DNA of 64,000 bases from CAVONV01 sp963697355 (GTDB lineage Bacteria; Acidobacteriota; Vicinamibacteria; Marinacidobacterales; DATDRI01), in contig CAVONV010000023.1 in NCBI GenBank assembly GCA_963697355.1, positions 1,302,001-1,366,000 on the forward strand. The letters run 5' to 3'. Each line of letters opens with the position of its first letter. Position 1 is the stretch's first letter. Both the position numbers and the translations under genes were made by a program. Below, piece by piece: positions 36,001 to 42,535 of the stretch. A model generated the notes under the pieces. The model was given only the letters and a program-made list of their open reading frames with translations, searched no databases and was not told the origin of the DNA.

Positions 36001-38814
36001 CAGGATGCGGAAATCGCCCGTGGGCATCCCCTCAAATGAGTAGCTGCCATCAATGGCGGTCTCCGTGCTTGCGGCGACATACTCGTTGGGATTGTTATCA
36101 GGACTATAGAGATAGAGGACTTCGATCTGCGGGACGGGAAGGCGCACGTCGATGCCATCGAAATCGTAAACGAATCCGCTGACTCCGCCCGTACCTTCGT
36201 TGATGGCGACATCGACGCGGGCGAACGTACCGGCTCGCTGGATGTTTCCGAACGCCACGCCGGAGGTGACGCCGGTCACCGCTCTAACGGTTACCGGCCC
36301 CACCACAACGTTGGTGACGGCGTAGGTCCCGCTGGCATCGGTTTCCGCCAGGCCGTAACTCGCAGTGTCGACAGCGCTCGTCACGAGGACTTGCGCACCC
36401 GCAACGGGAGTGCCGGACAGGTTGGTCACCGTTCCGGTGACGCCGCCCCGGCCCCGCATGACGAGGTCGACGACGATGTGCTCGCCGTTGGTGGCGACGC
36501 GCGTCGTGAGCTCTTGAAATCCGCCGGTCTCCGGATCGGTGGCCTGGATGGAAAACGACCCCGCCGGGCTTTGACGCACGAAATCGAAGACGTAGGCTCC
36601 GTCGCCCGCGACCTCCTTTGAGGAAATTCCCACGGGCATCCGGCCGCCCGTCGGGCTCACGGCCGTATTGATGTAGAGGACTTGCCCGCCTGCGACCGGC
36701 ATTCCGTCGGCTTGGAGCACCCTCCCGGACACGATCGCTCCCGCGTCTGCTATACGGGAGGTGATGTTCCGGGCGGAGCTACCGAGAGGCCGGCCGGTCG
36801 CGTCGAAGAGCCCGGTGACCACTACATCTCTCGGGATGAACTCACCAACGGGGCTATTGAGAAAGAGGAAGACGAGACGGCCGGAGAGCTGCAGGTTCGC
36901 TGAGAGGACGTCGTTTGCCTCGACCGTGTAGTGGGATGCGTTCTCGGCTTCGACTTCCCGCATTTCGCGATCGAAGATCAACGCGACCACACGTCCCCAC
37001 GGATCGGAGTTCGTCAATGTCTCGGGCCCGATGACAGTGGCGGCCATGAGCTCGGGAACGGCACTGGTGATGATCTGCTCGGAATCGGATTCCACGGTTT
37101 CTTCGTAGAGACCGTCCCCGTCACGATCGATGGAGAGGATGAGTGGTGGCGAGACGTCCAGTAGGTCTATTTCGACCTTACCTTTGACACCCGGATCGAC
37201 GGCGACACTGGGGAACATGAAGAGCCCGATCGATCCATCGGGCCGCGGCAGGCTTACGGAGAGATCGAGCGTGCCGCTTCCGTGTCCCGTCCAGCTCATC
37301 TCGTAAAGACTCGAGCCAAGTCGCGTCAGCAAGGCCACTGCCCGACCGGGATCTTCAACGTCGTAAAAGGGCAGAAAAGCGCTGTTGGTCAGCTCGGAAC
37401 CATCGCCGAAAACGTGCCGACGGCCCGCTGCGTCGTCGACTTGCCATTCGACGGGCGCCGGTTCGTTCCCGCTACCCACACCAATGAGAATGTGCGGCGG
37501 CAGAGAGGAAAACGTCTCGGCGAGCTCCTCATGGACTCGACCGACGGTTGCAATGGGCGATAGTTCCATACCTATGGAGTTGAAAAAATCCCTTCCTGCC
37601 TCGGTTTCGCGAAGAAGTTGGTCGAATCCAACCTCCTCATCGCTCGCCCATCCAAAGGCTAGGCGCTCGATAGAGGATGCCGTCGTCTCTCCCAACTGGA
37701 TGCGAAGTCCCGCTTCGGCGAGCTCGGTTGCCCGATCCAAGACCACGCCCCTCGACATACGCTCGACGTTCGCGGGCAGCGTGCCCGAAGGCGCCGTCGC
37801 GACACTCCACGCCTGGCCAAGGGCACGTAGACTCGCCCGGAGCACCTCTTCGGGTAGTGCTTGAGCGGCGTTGGGAAGCACTAACGTGTCGGGTGACAAG
37901 GGAACCCCACGTTCACCCACCCCGAGGTGAAAGCGAAGATCGCCTGAGCTCGACCCGCCACTCTCGTCGAACTCGAGGTATGAGGCCGTGACCTGGCCGG
38001 TTTGGCTCGACCGGAAACGGTATTTCAGGACGACGGAGTCATCAGGCGGGAGCGTTTCGACCGACTTTCTCGACTCTTCTCCCGGCATCAAGGTGGCGCC
38101 TGAAAGCTGTGCGGTGTCGAGATTAACGTAAACGTAATTAGCGTCGGATTCCGAAATGTTGGTGACGGTGACATAGAGCGAGAACTCTTCTCCTGCCCGC
38201 ACCGTGGCGGGCGCGGAAAAGGTCATATGAAAGTAGGGATTCTTCACAAGCAAGCCGCCCCGCGCTTCGCCGACGATGTCCACCGGTCCAACCGGCAATC
38301 CTTCCAGAACACCTTGAATGTCAAAGGTGATGGCGTGAAAGCCTTCTTTACGGCCTTCCAGTAAATACTCCGCCTGTCCCTGCTCGCCGGGCTCGAAGAC
38401 GTCGGCGTCGTCACCCGTTCCGAGCTGACCGTCGAGCCCCAATCCCAGTACTGGAAGCGCGAACGCATAACCGCTCTCGGTCTCAGCAATGGCGAGAGGA
38501 TCGTCTCCGGGATTTCCTACCGTGCCGGGCACACCGTCTTCGCCGGGGGGGAGCGTGATCGTGGCATTGAGCGCGCTGACGGCTAGCCCTGAGCCGTTGG
38601 GTGCCCCGTTCGAGACGATGAGCAAGGCGCTAAAAAACTGGTTGAGAAAACCCACGTCGCCGGGAAAGACGATGAGCCCCGGAATGCGTACGTCACCAAA
38701 TTCGGGAGGAAGCTCGATCTCCTGGCCGCCTGCGCCTACAGGCTTCATCATCACCGGCACGTAGCCTGCGTTGGGAAGTGAGATTCGTTTCCCCCTCGAC
38801 CCGGAGGTGAGCAC
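27052..38814 (-). CDS. Giant secreted protein with CarboxypepD_reg repeats (main part)
   Basis: The 3,920-codon frame encodes an extracellular repeat protein. Its first 700 residues hold beta-sandwich and SbsA-like segments. It then carries many CarboxypepD_reg-type units of the pattern GxVTGxVxxxDGTPxxGAxV...T(D/N)xxGxYxFxxVPxGxxxV, an SbsA-type Ig around residues 1860-1960, and an F5/8-type C-like segment near 2750-2900 (EYAFDG...VDAVHLDTYV). Such units usually form stalks or adhesins on the cell surface. The opening GTG at 38814 is probably not the real start: upstream sequence in another frame (38815-39517) supplies the signal peptide and continues into this frame after a one-base shift. 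The stop overlaps the Rhs start by four bases, so the two giants are translationally coupled. Confidence 0.88.
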   Translation of the reverse strand: MLTSGSRGKRISLPNAGYVPVMMKPVGAGGQEIELPPEFGDVRIPGLIVFPGDVGFLNQFFSALLIVSNGAPNGSGLAVSALNATITLPPGEDGVPGTVGNPGDDPLAIAETESGYAFALPVLGLGLDGQLGTGDDADVFEPGEQGQAEYLLEGRKEGFHAITFDIQGVLEGLPVGPVDIVGEARGGLLVKNPYFHMTFSAPATVRAGEEFSLYVTVTNISESDANYVYVNLDTAQLSGATLMPGEESRKSVETLPPDDSVVLKYRFRSSQTGQVTASYLEFDESGGSSSGDLRFHLGVGERGVPLSPDTLVLPNAAQALPEEVLRASLRALGQAWSVATAPSGTLPANVERMSRGVVLDRATELAEAGLRIQLGETTASSIERLAFGWASDEEVGFDQLLRETEAGRDFFNSIGMELSPIATVGRVHEELAETFSSLPPHILIGVGSGNEPAPVEWQVDDAAGRRHVFGDGSELTNSAFLPFYDVEDPGRAVALLTRLGSSLYEMSWTGHGSGTLDLSVSLPRPDGSIGLFMFPSVAVDPGVKGKVEIDLLDVSPPLILSIDRDGDGLYEETVESDSEQIITSAVPELMAATVIGPETLTNSDPWGRVVALIFDREMREVEAENASHYTVEANDVLSANLQLSGRLVFLFLNSPVGEFIPRDVVVTGLFDATGRPLGSSARNITSRIADAGAIVSGRVLQADGMPVAGGQVLYINTAVSPTGGRMPVGISSKEVAGDGAYVFDFVRQSPAGSFSIQATDPETGGFQELTTRVATNGEHIVVDLVMRGRGGVTGTVTNLSGTPVAGAQVLVTSAVDTASYGLAETDASGTYAVTNVVVGPVTVRAVTGVTSGVAFGNIQRAGTFARVDVAINEGTGGVSGFVYDFDGIDVRLPVPQIEVLYLYSPDNNPNEYVAASTETAIDGSYSFEGMPTGDFRILAIDRVRSRTTTETGTLSDGSFIQNFDLFFLTTSLGSIEAHVQTASGAPASGGVVTVAGRQAVTDVNGDVTFTAVPPGTYTITTHPGDTNRSVSTTVVVYENQVTPVNLTFPGYGQVFVTVLDTSGQPIPGQQVLRAQGCLGEEAVTDGSGVAAFNNVPTGFHTFKATRDGDLVQGQSRVQWEGDARTLTLRFAGFGTVTGRVLDPDGLPISGADVVLGAKRLDASSCTMVYAPHARQIQTGADGAFVFDLVPVGTVAVSASHADYRAEASASDRLPIHGALRDFDLTLTDNIAGELSGTLFLPDGETPAGPGVAVSTSRPDGREVTVQTTTEGIFAFPEILPAVNHTLYVLTASDPVSGLSAQKKVYLRADQDMVVDLRLLGQGTVEVTVLDGGGEPVEEAFVELEGAAFPHDHAAATLQALDQGVVRFERINEGSFTVTASDNTGRGGRAEGNLTAHGATAQVTVSLTVTGTVTGHFVSSDGSEPIPNAEVRLRQATTGRLLGSTTTSSGADDPGHFEFAHVPAGAVLVTAMDPLTGRIGESSGEIESEGQVLDLEIRQLGAGNISGIVTSGGVPMAGATVEITSTTGLSSSVANLKATATAAEGGVFSFDGIPVGSFTLTAKSAGLTGSFTGAIEEDGQEITDIEVALQPSGTVYGTTYRSDGTTWVPGADMTLRTARSTSRTHTSVDGEYRLEYVPTGAVTVRADESGGADAGIAEGMLTEGQELEVDVIFNGTGTVEGFALDSEGVPLSSSYFVDHPELSNPLVRLTAPPPFTRSLTTALASDGSFRFLFVPVGQFTLSLSVTGTPLYGAALGTVASDGETVNLDVQLAESGSVTGHVLRPDGTTPAPNAIVTVTGSGFSFTDLTDAGGDFHVRGIPLVDFSVRVEDPFTRGLATTSGTITANGETVDVGDLVLDNSPIAVDSITPAEGATLVDPDAPIIIRFTDPVVSNTLPGRYEVRSGGSPVVTGSSLSTDGLELTLTPSPWLPPRSDVEVWLSAAITDTMGRTLGTDVLSTFSTGGAVVEGFVYSGSTPAPHVDMTLTVGSTPQTAVTDGTGYFRFENVPVGTAVLQANDPVTGLAASKVFVVASSDGVIRFLNASSWLVLAYTGNVTGQVFRQDGTPTEAGLDVVVAQGGSSVGYTTTDASGSYLISSVPLGDFTVNVTDPATGDRGRSSGSLTQAGATAQVDVQLAGVGAVRVYVKNTLDELVSGATATLRVFTRFGTTTTYQSPTSEPDGSLLFVNVLADPFSVEAEDPVTGLKGSASGTVEPDTEVSVDVVLQPSGAITGSVFATDGTTPFSGAVVKLYRESGSWMKATEVTDANGEFRFDVVVVSDNPHRIDVEVDDRLRARRRGINVPVDGEVVVDIALGGLGTVTGQVLPPSGEILSSYVRVDLTSLSPDLGGFFSDHEASDGTYTIENVPVGAFRLSAHDYTGGFLGEAEGSLSADGETVVVDIQLVDNALNLSSPQSLNDGNGLIYRIGKSGALSQGKNGLFSASDWGGAHLEVTVDGATTRFAGADIGSQEEAGREIATAVEQIAGLNVQRKIFVPPKGYFARYLEVFENTTSETLAFSASVVSNINNGNGGAPLVKSSSNGDDVPDLADRWLVIDDGSNVDPFEVYNGLPTTAWILSGETTSLAPAAVAFEENVGSSDGRLTVQYDVSILPGERLVVMHFLAQQLTVESGEEAAQRLVLVPPEALDGLSLDELADIANFDLPEDGTSPVEPLVPLDGIVTGTVYAHDGEHPISDVPVEYQSGHMLFRRIRTSASTGSSGTFGFAGSSTLVIPRVEYTLSAEKSYGGSHSATSTVGSFTGRASFGRSPESEASASSAMQNHPPEYAFDGGVAAWYSDSGDAANLGGAPTLELFIPAPVEVDAVHLDTYVGTNEIHRVRIELLGSSGELLFSTEEDLPAPDRNLDLELDPAIAGVQAVRMISLQDQGSWVGVNELTVLGQTTTDLGSAVQDLVFEGTAALTGTTRKANGDGVPSRLTLRLGAYSFTRDTNAEGNYYLAPINPNVSPVEVTARAIWDNPFFEEVETATLVADTTTTLDFTYAPTSHVSGRFLAAGGAPVVNLQVRVGTSAMTTTTDTNGAFAFPEIPSGNYALRIVYHNRVIYTPFTVSAPAPLVIPDITLQAFGTVDLTVLYDTQGGPAMPAASARVRKRDALETSFGTTLYTNASGQLTLNNVAGAFTLQITHPANTSVVQEVTGEVMTDGQVVPITHTLPSFGTAAGTVRLADDSLALNATVELGGGVTPQSTSSHYSNGTYTFSNVEAFQPFTIVAHHPAPNRGHITVEVAGQLTGQGDSATIDLSLPPTGTVDVTVTEEDTTPISGAEVFILDSFSTEYRAEGSTNASGQRTITLVPQGAFTVRAEIGGNVIGEAGGEITSHDELIEVTIVRPANATVEGTVVADDGETPVPGTRVELRSEDGSSLLESTSTDDDGFYQFADALPRDDTATVRAVFFGDESITTETQVTATEPGENLTADLELEVSVIKGRVVDSDGSTPVAGANVELYPEGTFDERTAVSSDAGEFVFFNELPGTYELVAEDSYGLSAYRTAELLASEASVVQDLTLPACGTVQGMVTDAYGTPLSDDSVVIRNANLRQERAVSPEPDGSYQFERVALGSFTVVYDDWTFFNPVPGSTTGTLVTPGEAATADIVLPQVGSVSGQLLDFDGTPKNTAGEFTPLYIEAFQHESDFGTYYWEGSAHIDGSYLTEDVPTGEVAVTIYDGFDSGTATGNVVSSPDTIINVQLGTFPDTLMLNVGLGDYEYIVGDGAVYVQEGESGYTLSEVSVNKKDFSWLEHRTTDLSDRQHIFGPVRTSGLQHIRKVFSPAGASWIRHLEILDNPGPTDIEVTVSLSGEATADTTSSGDHRLDASDRCFIDASGIAIVYGGTTGIIRAPDATRGEPLYYELEWRRLTVPSGGRVVLMHFVVLTGDAITAEAQAEVLLGLTNPTAYADLTAEERSQVVNFVIPQ

Positions 38815-39517
38815 CCGACCGTGTGGGAATCGGAACGTCGTTGGAATCGAAGATTACGGGAAACTCAATCTGGACCGGGCGGCTCTCGAGGTTGAGGGAA
38901 AGCGTGAAGTTGAAGCCGCTGAAGTTATCGTCTCCGAAAAGGATTCCTTTTTGGCGGATTTCTTCAAGTGTCAACGGGCGGGTGGTGACCTGTGTGATGA
39001 GGATACGATTGATCACCTCCACCGTGGCGGTGTCTGGAATGGCGCGGAGAAACATCTCTCCATTGCGCTCGAGACGGATGTCACGAACGAGGTAGATGCC
39101 CCGTCGTTCCATCGGAGGGATCGGAAGTAGCTCACCCGGCACACCACGAAGTTCGATGGGGTCGTCGATGCCGGGCCCAACAAGCTCTGCGGCCACTTGG
39201 ATACCGGAAGGCAATAAAGAAAGAAGACCCGCCGGTTCGACGCTCGTTGTCGAAAAACTCATTGAGATGTTGATGCCGGTGGCGGTATTGCGTGGAACCA
39301 CCTGCACTTCCGGCTCGGGGTGAACGTTCAAGCCCAGTAGGAGGAAGTCGAATTCCGTTAAGGGTTCATCCGGTCGTTGGTAGGCATGGCCCCAAGAAGG
39401 GACCAGTAGCGCTACCATCAGGATAGAGAGGCGAGATGTGATGAGGAGATCGAAATAATGTCTCTTGCGGGTCCGATCAATACGATCTATTTGAAGCGAC
39501 ATTTCAGCCTCGTCCAT
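38693..39517 (-). pseudogene. 5' part of the giant repeat protein, separated by a frameshift
   Basis: This frame carries a signal-anchor segment (LSILMVALLVPSWGHA) and a beta-rich domain, and is meaningful from 39517 down to about 38822. After VPIP the frame turns into low-complexity arginine-rich sequence, whereas the adjacent frame continues naturally as HGRVLTSGSRGKRISLPNAG. One extra base (or a two-base loss) within CCCACACGG at 38820-38828 explains this. Restored, the protein would be about 4,160 residues. A sequencing indel, a true mutation or programmed slippage are possible; there is no classic slippery heptamer. Starts at 39517 and 39502 are both plausible. Confidence 0.7.
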
Positions 39518-39837
39518 GTCCTGGGCAGACTTAAATGGGCTCCTCCTCGCATTGGTGTGTTCACACCACGGAGGAGTCGTTGGGGGGGACTACCGTACGG
39601 TCAACGAGAGCTTGTGAGGCTCATCGAGAGAAACAAATATAATGAAATAGTGCAATTGTCAATAAGACATGTGCTTTAGGGTTTTTCCCCACGGTAACTC
39701 AGTGGGGACAGTCACCGACTGAGCAGTTGCTTTAGGTCAGTTCTAGTCTTGCTCTCCAAGATCTGGTGAGAGGGGTCATCGGAACTTCAGTTATCGGGGA
39801 CGATCCGGTTACTGGGGTGGAAACGTTCCTTCTTCAA
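39518..39837. other. Promoter region of the giant operon and repeat element
   Basis: This noncoding stretch holds the candidate promoter at 39636-39662, a small hairpin CCCCAC/GTGGGG (39687-39707) and GGGACAGTCACC ending at 39716, a copy of the dispersed GACAGTCACC motif. The right part also contains degraded sequence downstream of the truncated HNH gene. Confidence 0.5.
39636..39662 (-). promoter_or_regulatory. Candidate promoter for the giant secreted-protein/Rhs operon
   Basis: On the minus strand TTGACA (39657-39662) is followed after 15 bases by TATATT (39636-39641), in an AT-rich patch that stands out from its surroundings. It lies about 120 bases upstream of the first start codon. The spacer is shorter than the optimum of 17. 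Confidence 0.45.
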
Positions 39838-39981
39838 TTAGGGATTCGCGTAGTAGCACATAGTCGCTATGACGTGGTCGATGTGGAAAGTGAAGAAGGG
39901 AGCTTGGTTCTGGTGAATGCGGCAGTATTCGCAGCGATTGCCGGCGCGCTCGCGAATGAGCTTCCGCAAAGAGGCTTCCAC
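39838..39981 (-). pseudogene. Truncated HNH endonuclease
   Basis: A GTG at 39981 overlaps the last base of the upstream gene's TAG and starts a 47-codon frame with EASLRKLIRERAGNRCEYCR and TFHIDHVIA, the first half of a common bacterial HNH endonuclease (CEYC knuckle and the first catalytic His pair). Family members continue with a QHGG...NLALAC.RCN section that is missing here, because the frame runs into CYYANP and a stop. The enzyme is therefore 3'-truncated and should be inactive. In related genomes this nuclease follows the same small upstream protein. Confidence 0.7.
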
Positions 39982-40241
39982 TAGGCCGAGCGTTGTCTCA
40001 GAAGTCTACGAGCTTTGGACTGGAGAATCGCGATGAAATTGCCCACCGAAACGAAAGCGTCGTACTCCTCCTGCTCTGCCTTCGAGAGGCGCCCTTCTTC
40101 CGACATTCGGGCTAGCTCTTCCACCCGCTTCTGTACCGAGTCGGACGCGCGAAGTTCCACCAAACGCTGAGCTACTTCGGGCGTGAGACAGGCGCCGATC
40201 GGCTCGAGCAACTCATCCAACACGGTGTTTGCAGTGCTCAT
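39981..40241 (-). CDS. Small helical protein usually paired with an HNH endonuclease
   Basis: The 86-residue helical protein has the pattern VLDELLEPIGACLTPEVAQR, ARMSEEGRLSKAEQEEYDAF, FIAILQSKARRLL, which I recognise as a conserved small protein commonly encoded directly upstream of an HNH endonuclease. It may act as the antitoxin-like or regulatory partner. Here the next gene is exactly such an HNH, but truncated. The ATG at 40241 begins the conserved domain. Confidence 0.75.
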   Translation of the reverse strand: MSTANTVLDELLEPIGACLTPEVAQRLVELRASDSVQKRVEELARMSEEGRLSKAEQEEYDAFVSVGNFIAILQSKARRLLRQRSA

Positions 40242-40803
40242 ATCGCCATCATAGCAGAGTCGGGCTTTCGGAGGGATCTTCTTGCCCCGAATCCTCGGAC
40301 CGTTGGCGGTAGTTGACTCGGTTCTCGGCCTTTGGCAGATTCGAATTAAGTGTTAGATAACAAGAGCTTTGATGCAGATGGTGCCGAAGGGGGGATTCGT
40401 TCGGACCACCTTGATAACAACCTGATGGCGCACGACTTTCGCCTTCAAATGATTCAGCCCCAACGCCCTCGGTCATCAATTGAGTCCTCTCCAGTCCCCC
40501 TGAGTCCTCGGGAATCCTCCCCAGTTTTGGAGACGTTTTGGAAACGACTCCGCCTGAAGGGCGGGAAGAGTAACGACGCCCTGAGCCTTGTTGACGACGA
40601 GGTACTGCAGGTCGCCCTCTCGGAGCACCAACCGGGTTCGAACTCCCCGCAAAAGCGGAGGTAGTTCTTAGAGCGAAGGCGCAAACACCGAATGAAGCTT
40701 TTTGTGGATGCCGCCGGTGCTGGGAATGGTTGACGCTTGCCGTTTCAGTTCTGCTACAATCTAGGTGTCGACAATTTTCTCTTTCGTGATTGGGAGTCTC
40801 ATT
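40242..40803. other. Intergenic region of about 560 bases
   Basis: Open frames on both strands look accidental. One minus-strand stretch (about 40570-40660), reading LVLREGDLQYLVVNKAQG, hints at a degraded small protein, but no family could be assigned. The right end contains the promoter of the next operon. Confidence 0.35.
40730..40760 (+). promoter_or_regulatory. Candidate promoter of the VapBC-like operon
   Basis: TTGACG at 40730-40735 and an extended -10 TGCTACAAT ending at 40760 are separated by 19 bases. The downstream start codon is at 40804. Confidence 0.45.
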
Positions 40804-41007
40804 ATGACTCAACAAAAACTTGAAGATCGCGTAGGCGCCATCGAGAAGACGCTTGCTCAACTTCTTGAACACATGAAATCTGCTGCTGATAAGGAAAAGG
40901 ACTGGCGCAGCACAATTGGGATGTTCGCCGCCGACCCGGTAATGAAGCAGATTCAGGAAGAAGGTGAGAAAATTCGAAAGGCAGAACGGCAGGAAGCCGG
41001 GTCGTGA
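40804..41007 (+). CDS. Small coiled-coil protein, probable antitoxin of the PIN toxin
   Basis: The 67-residue, highly charged, helical protein (QQKLEDRVGAIEKTLAQLLEH) lacks a recognisable DNA-binding motif. ATG 40804 is chosen because the coiled region starts there; ATG 40765 in frame is less likely. It overlaps the PIN-domain gene by four bases (GTGA), the usual coupling of VapBC-type modules, so it is called the antitoxin from context. Confidence 0.65.
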   Translation: MTQQKLEDRVGAIEKTLAQLLEHMKSAADKEKDWRSTIGMFAADPVMKQIQEEGEKIRKAERQEAGS

Positions 41008-41426
41008 TCGTTCTGGACACCGATCACATCAACGCCTTGCAGTACGAGGGAACCCAGGCGACAACCTTGATCGCAGGTATGCGCCGCTGTTCCGATCAAG
41101 ACTTTGCCACCACAATCATTACGGTGGAGGAGCAGATGCGTGGCTGGCTAGCACTGATCCATCAATCATCCGATGCACGCTCTCAGATTCCGGCCTACGA
41201 ACGGCTGCTTGCCATGATTGACTTCTTCTTCCGATGGACGACCCTGCAATTCGACAACCGAGCTGCCGCCGAGTTCGAACGTCTGCGGAAGAAGAGAATT
41301 CGGCTGGGCACAATGGACCTGAAAATTGCTGCGATCGCCCTCGCAAATAATGCGCTGCTTCTTTCTGGCAACCTTCGAGACTTCCAGCGCATTGCTGAAC
41401 TTCGAGTGGAAAACTGGCTAGTCTGA
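41004..41426 (+). CDS. PIN-domain RNase toxin (VapC-like)
   Basis: The 140-residue PIN domain shows the acidic residues of the metal site: D5 in VLDTDHI, E43 in ITVEEQMRGW, and D in GTMDLKIAAIALANNALLLSGNLRDFQRI, with a last Asp in RDF. VapC-type PIN toxins cleave tRNA or rRNA and are silenced by the partner upstream. The start is GTG overlapping the previous stop. Confidence 0.9.
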   Translation: MIVLDTDHINALQYEGTQATTLIAGMRRCSDQDFATTIITVEEQMRGWLALIHQSSDARSQIPAYERLLAMIDFFFRWTTLQFDNRAAAEFERLRKKRIRLGTMDLKIAAIALANNALLLSGNLRDFQRIAELRVENWLV

Positions 41427-41642
41427 ACTCACGCCTCACACCTTTTTTTAGCGCAATCGAGGAGATTCACTTGGTTACCCGAGTGACTATTTAGATCTAG
41501 TGACACTTGGTTTCCGGACTCCTCCCCCCCACGCTCCTAAGCTCGCGAAAGGCATATCTTCGGCGCGCTGCGAATCTTGACTGACAGAGCGGATCGATCG
41601 GGTTATAATTCACTGTGAAGTGTTATCCGGTTGTCACCTGGC

Positions 41643-41933
41643 CTATGCGCCTAGTGCCTCAACCACCGCTTCTGGATTCTCAGCCGCGACCTTGAGCAAG
41701 GCGCGTGCCGGTCCTTCTGGTTGCCTTCGACCTTGCTCCCAATTCTGTAGAGTTGAGATACTGACTCCGATCATCAACGCGAACTCCGATTGCGACTTAC
41801 CTAGTCTCTCCCGGATGGCTTTGATGTCTGCCGGCTTGAACACAAAAAGCCGCGATGGCTTTAGCTTGCCGCGCTTGATTTTGCGCGCCTGCTTGACACT
41901 AGCCGCGAGCTTGTCGAAATCCTTCTTCCTCAT
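41643..41933 (-). CDS. NadS-like helix-turn-helix regulator/antitoxin
   Basis: The 96-residue protein has a basic N-terminal part and an HTH with the signature IRERLGKSQSEFALMIGVSI and TLQNWEQGRRQPEGPA, shared by NadS/HigA-like antitoxins. Such genes normally follow a RelE-type toxin. Here the toxin gene just upstream (42236-42535) has its own Phd antitoxin, so this regulator may have lost its partner or belong to a three-component module. The 60 bases separating it from the Phd gene contain only a short frame. Confidence 0.8.
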   Translation of the reverse strand: MRKKDFDKLAASVKQARKIKRGKLKPSRLFVFKPADIKAIRERLGKSQSEFALMIGVSISTLQNWEQGRRQPEGPARALLKVAAENPEAVVEALGA

Positions 41934-41993
41934 TTCAGTTTCTCTCTCACCAACTTGCTCGAGATCCGCAATTGGTTGTGTCAGACACCGGGC

Positions 41994-42239
41994 TCAGTCA
42001 CCGAGTTTTTCCAACGGGGTTCCTTTTCCCCTCCGCAGGCTATCTCTCGCAGCTTCAATCCGCTTCAGGAAACGAGGATCGTTCTGGAGCCGATACTCAA
42101 ACCAGTCGTCCTCGGACTTGAATCCGATGAGTACACCGGCTGCTTTGCCATGTCGCGTGATGACGACCTCTTCCTTCTCCGCCAGCCGAAGATACTTGGA
42201 GAGTTCGTCCTTTACTTCCGAAAGGGCTACCATCTTCAT
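41994..42239 (-). CDS. Phd/YefM-type antitoxin
   Basis: The 81-residue protein has the Phd/YefM pattern: ALSEVKDELSKYLRLAEKEE, then VVITRHGKAAGVLIG, and a disordered C-terminal toxin-binding tail (ARDSLRRGKGTPLEKLGD). It overlaps the RelE gene by four bases, with the toxin gene first, the reverse of the most common order. Phd proteins bind palindromic or repeated operators; the 11-bp repeat array at the toxin start is a good candidate. Confidence 0.88.
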   Translation of the reverse strand: MKMVALSEVKDELSKYLRLAEKEEVVITRHGKAAGVLIGFKSEDDWFEYRLQNDPRFLKRIEAARDSLRRGKGTPLEKLGD

Positions 42240-42535
42240 GATTTACCCACCTCTGCCAGCCAAGCTGCGGCGTCGGACTTCGATACGATGGCCAGGATCT
42301 CTACTCGGTCTTCCGCGACGTCGTAGAATACCCGCACCTCGTTTACTCGCAACCGAAACTGCGGTTGAGTCAATCCCCGGAGTCTCTTGATGCGACTACG
42401 ACCGACCTTCTCTGGCTCGTACCGCAGATGTGTCTCAATCGCGTCCTTCACCGTAGCGCGAACATTAGCGCGAAGGCGCTGCAGATCCTGAACTGCCTGG
42501 GGTGCGAGAAGGATCTCGTAGCACATTCTGGCCAT
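42236..42535 (-). CDS. RelE/ParE-family toxin
   Basis: The 99-residue RelE-fold protein has the family pattern YEILLAPQAVQDLQRL, IKRLRGLTQPQFRLRVNEVR, VFYDVAEDRVEILAIVSKSD. RelE members cleave mRNA at the ribosome; ParE members poison gyrase. The sequence does not decide between them. The first ATG at 42535 lies inside an AT-rich operator array, so translation may begin there or at the next Met, three codons downstream (42526). Confidence 0.88.
   Translation of the reverse strand: MARMCYEILLAPQAVQDLQRLRANVRATVKDAIETHLRYEPEKVGRSRIKRLRGLTQPQFRLRVNEVRVFYDVAEDRVEILAIVSKSDAAAWLAEVGKS

Noticed and set aside
12347..39517. Type VI secretion-linked Rhs locus
   Set aside because: No PAAR, VgrG, EagR-type chaperone or other T6SS gene is seen, and the Rhs protein has a Sec-type signal.
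39687..39707. CCCCAC/GTGGGG hairpin as an intrinsic terminator
   Set aside because: No T-run follows the hairpin on either strand; the adjacent T-run lies on the wrong side.
39766..39984. 72-codon plus-strand frame
   Set aside because: The minus strand of the same segment encodes recognisable HNH endonuclease sequence, so the plus frame is its shadow.
40620..40660. GGGTTCGAAC segment resembling a tRNA T arm
   Set aside because: The flanking bases do not form a T stem or acceptor stem on either strand.
40249..40872. 207-codon minus-strand frame
   Set aside because: Arginine/serine-rich composition, no conserved motif, overlaps the promoter and start of the VapBC-like operon; best explained as a chance frame.
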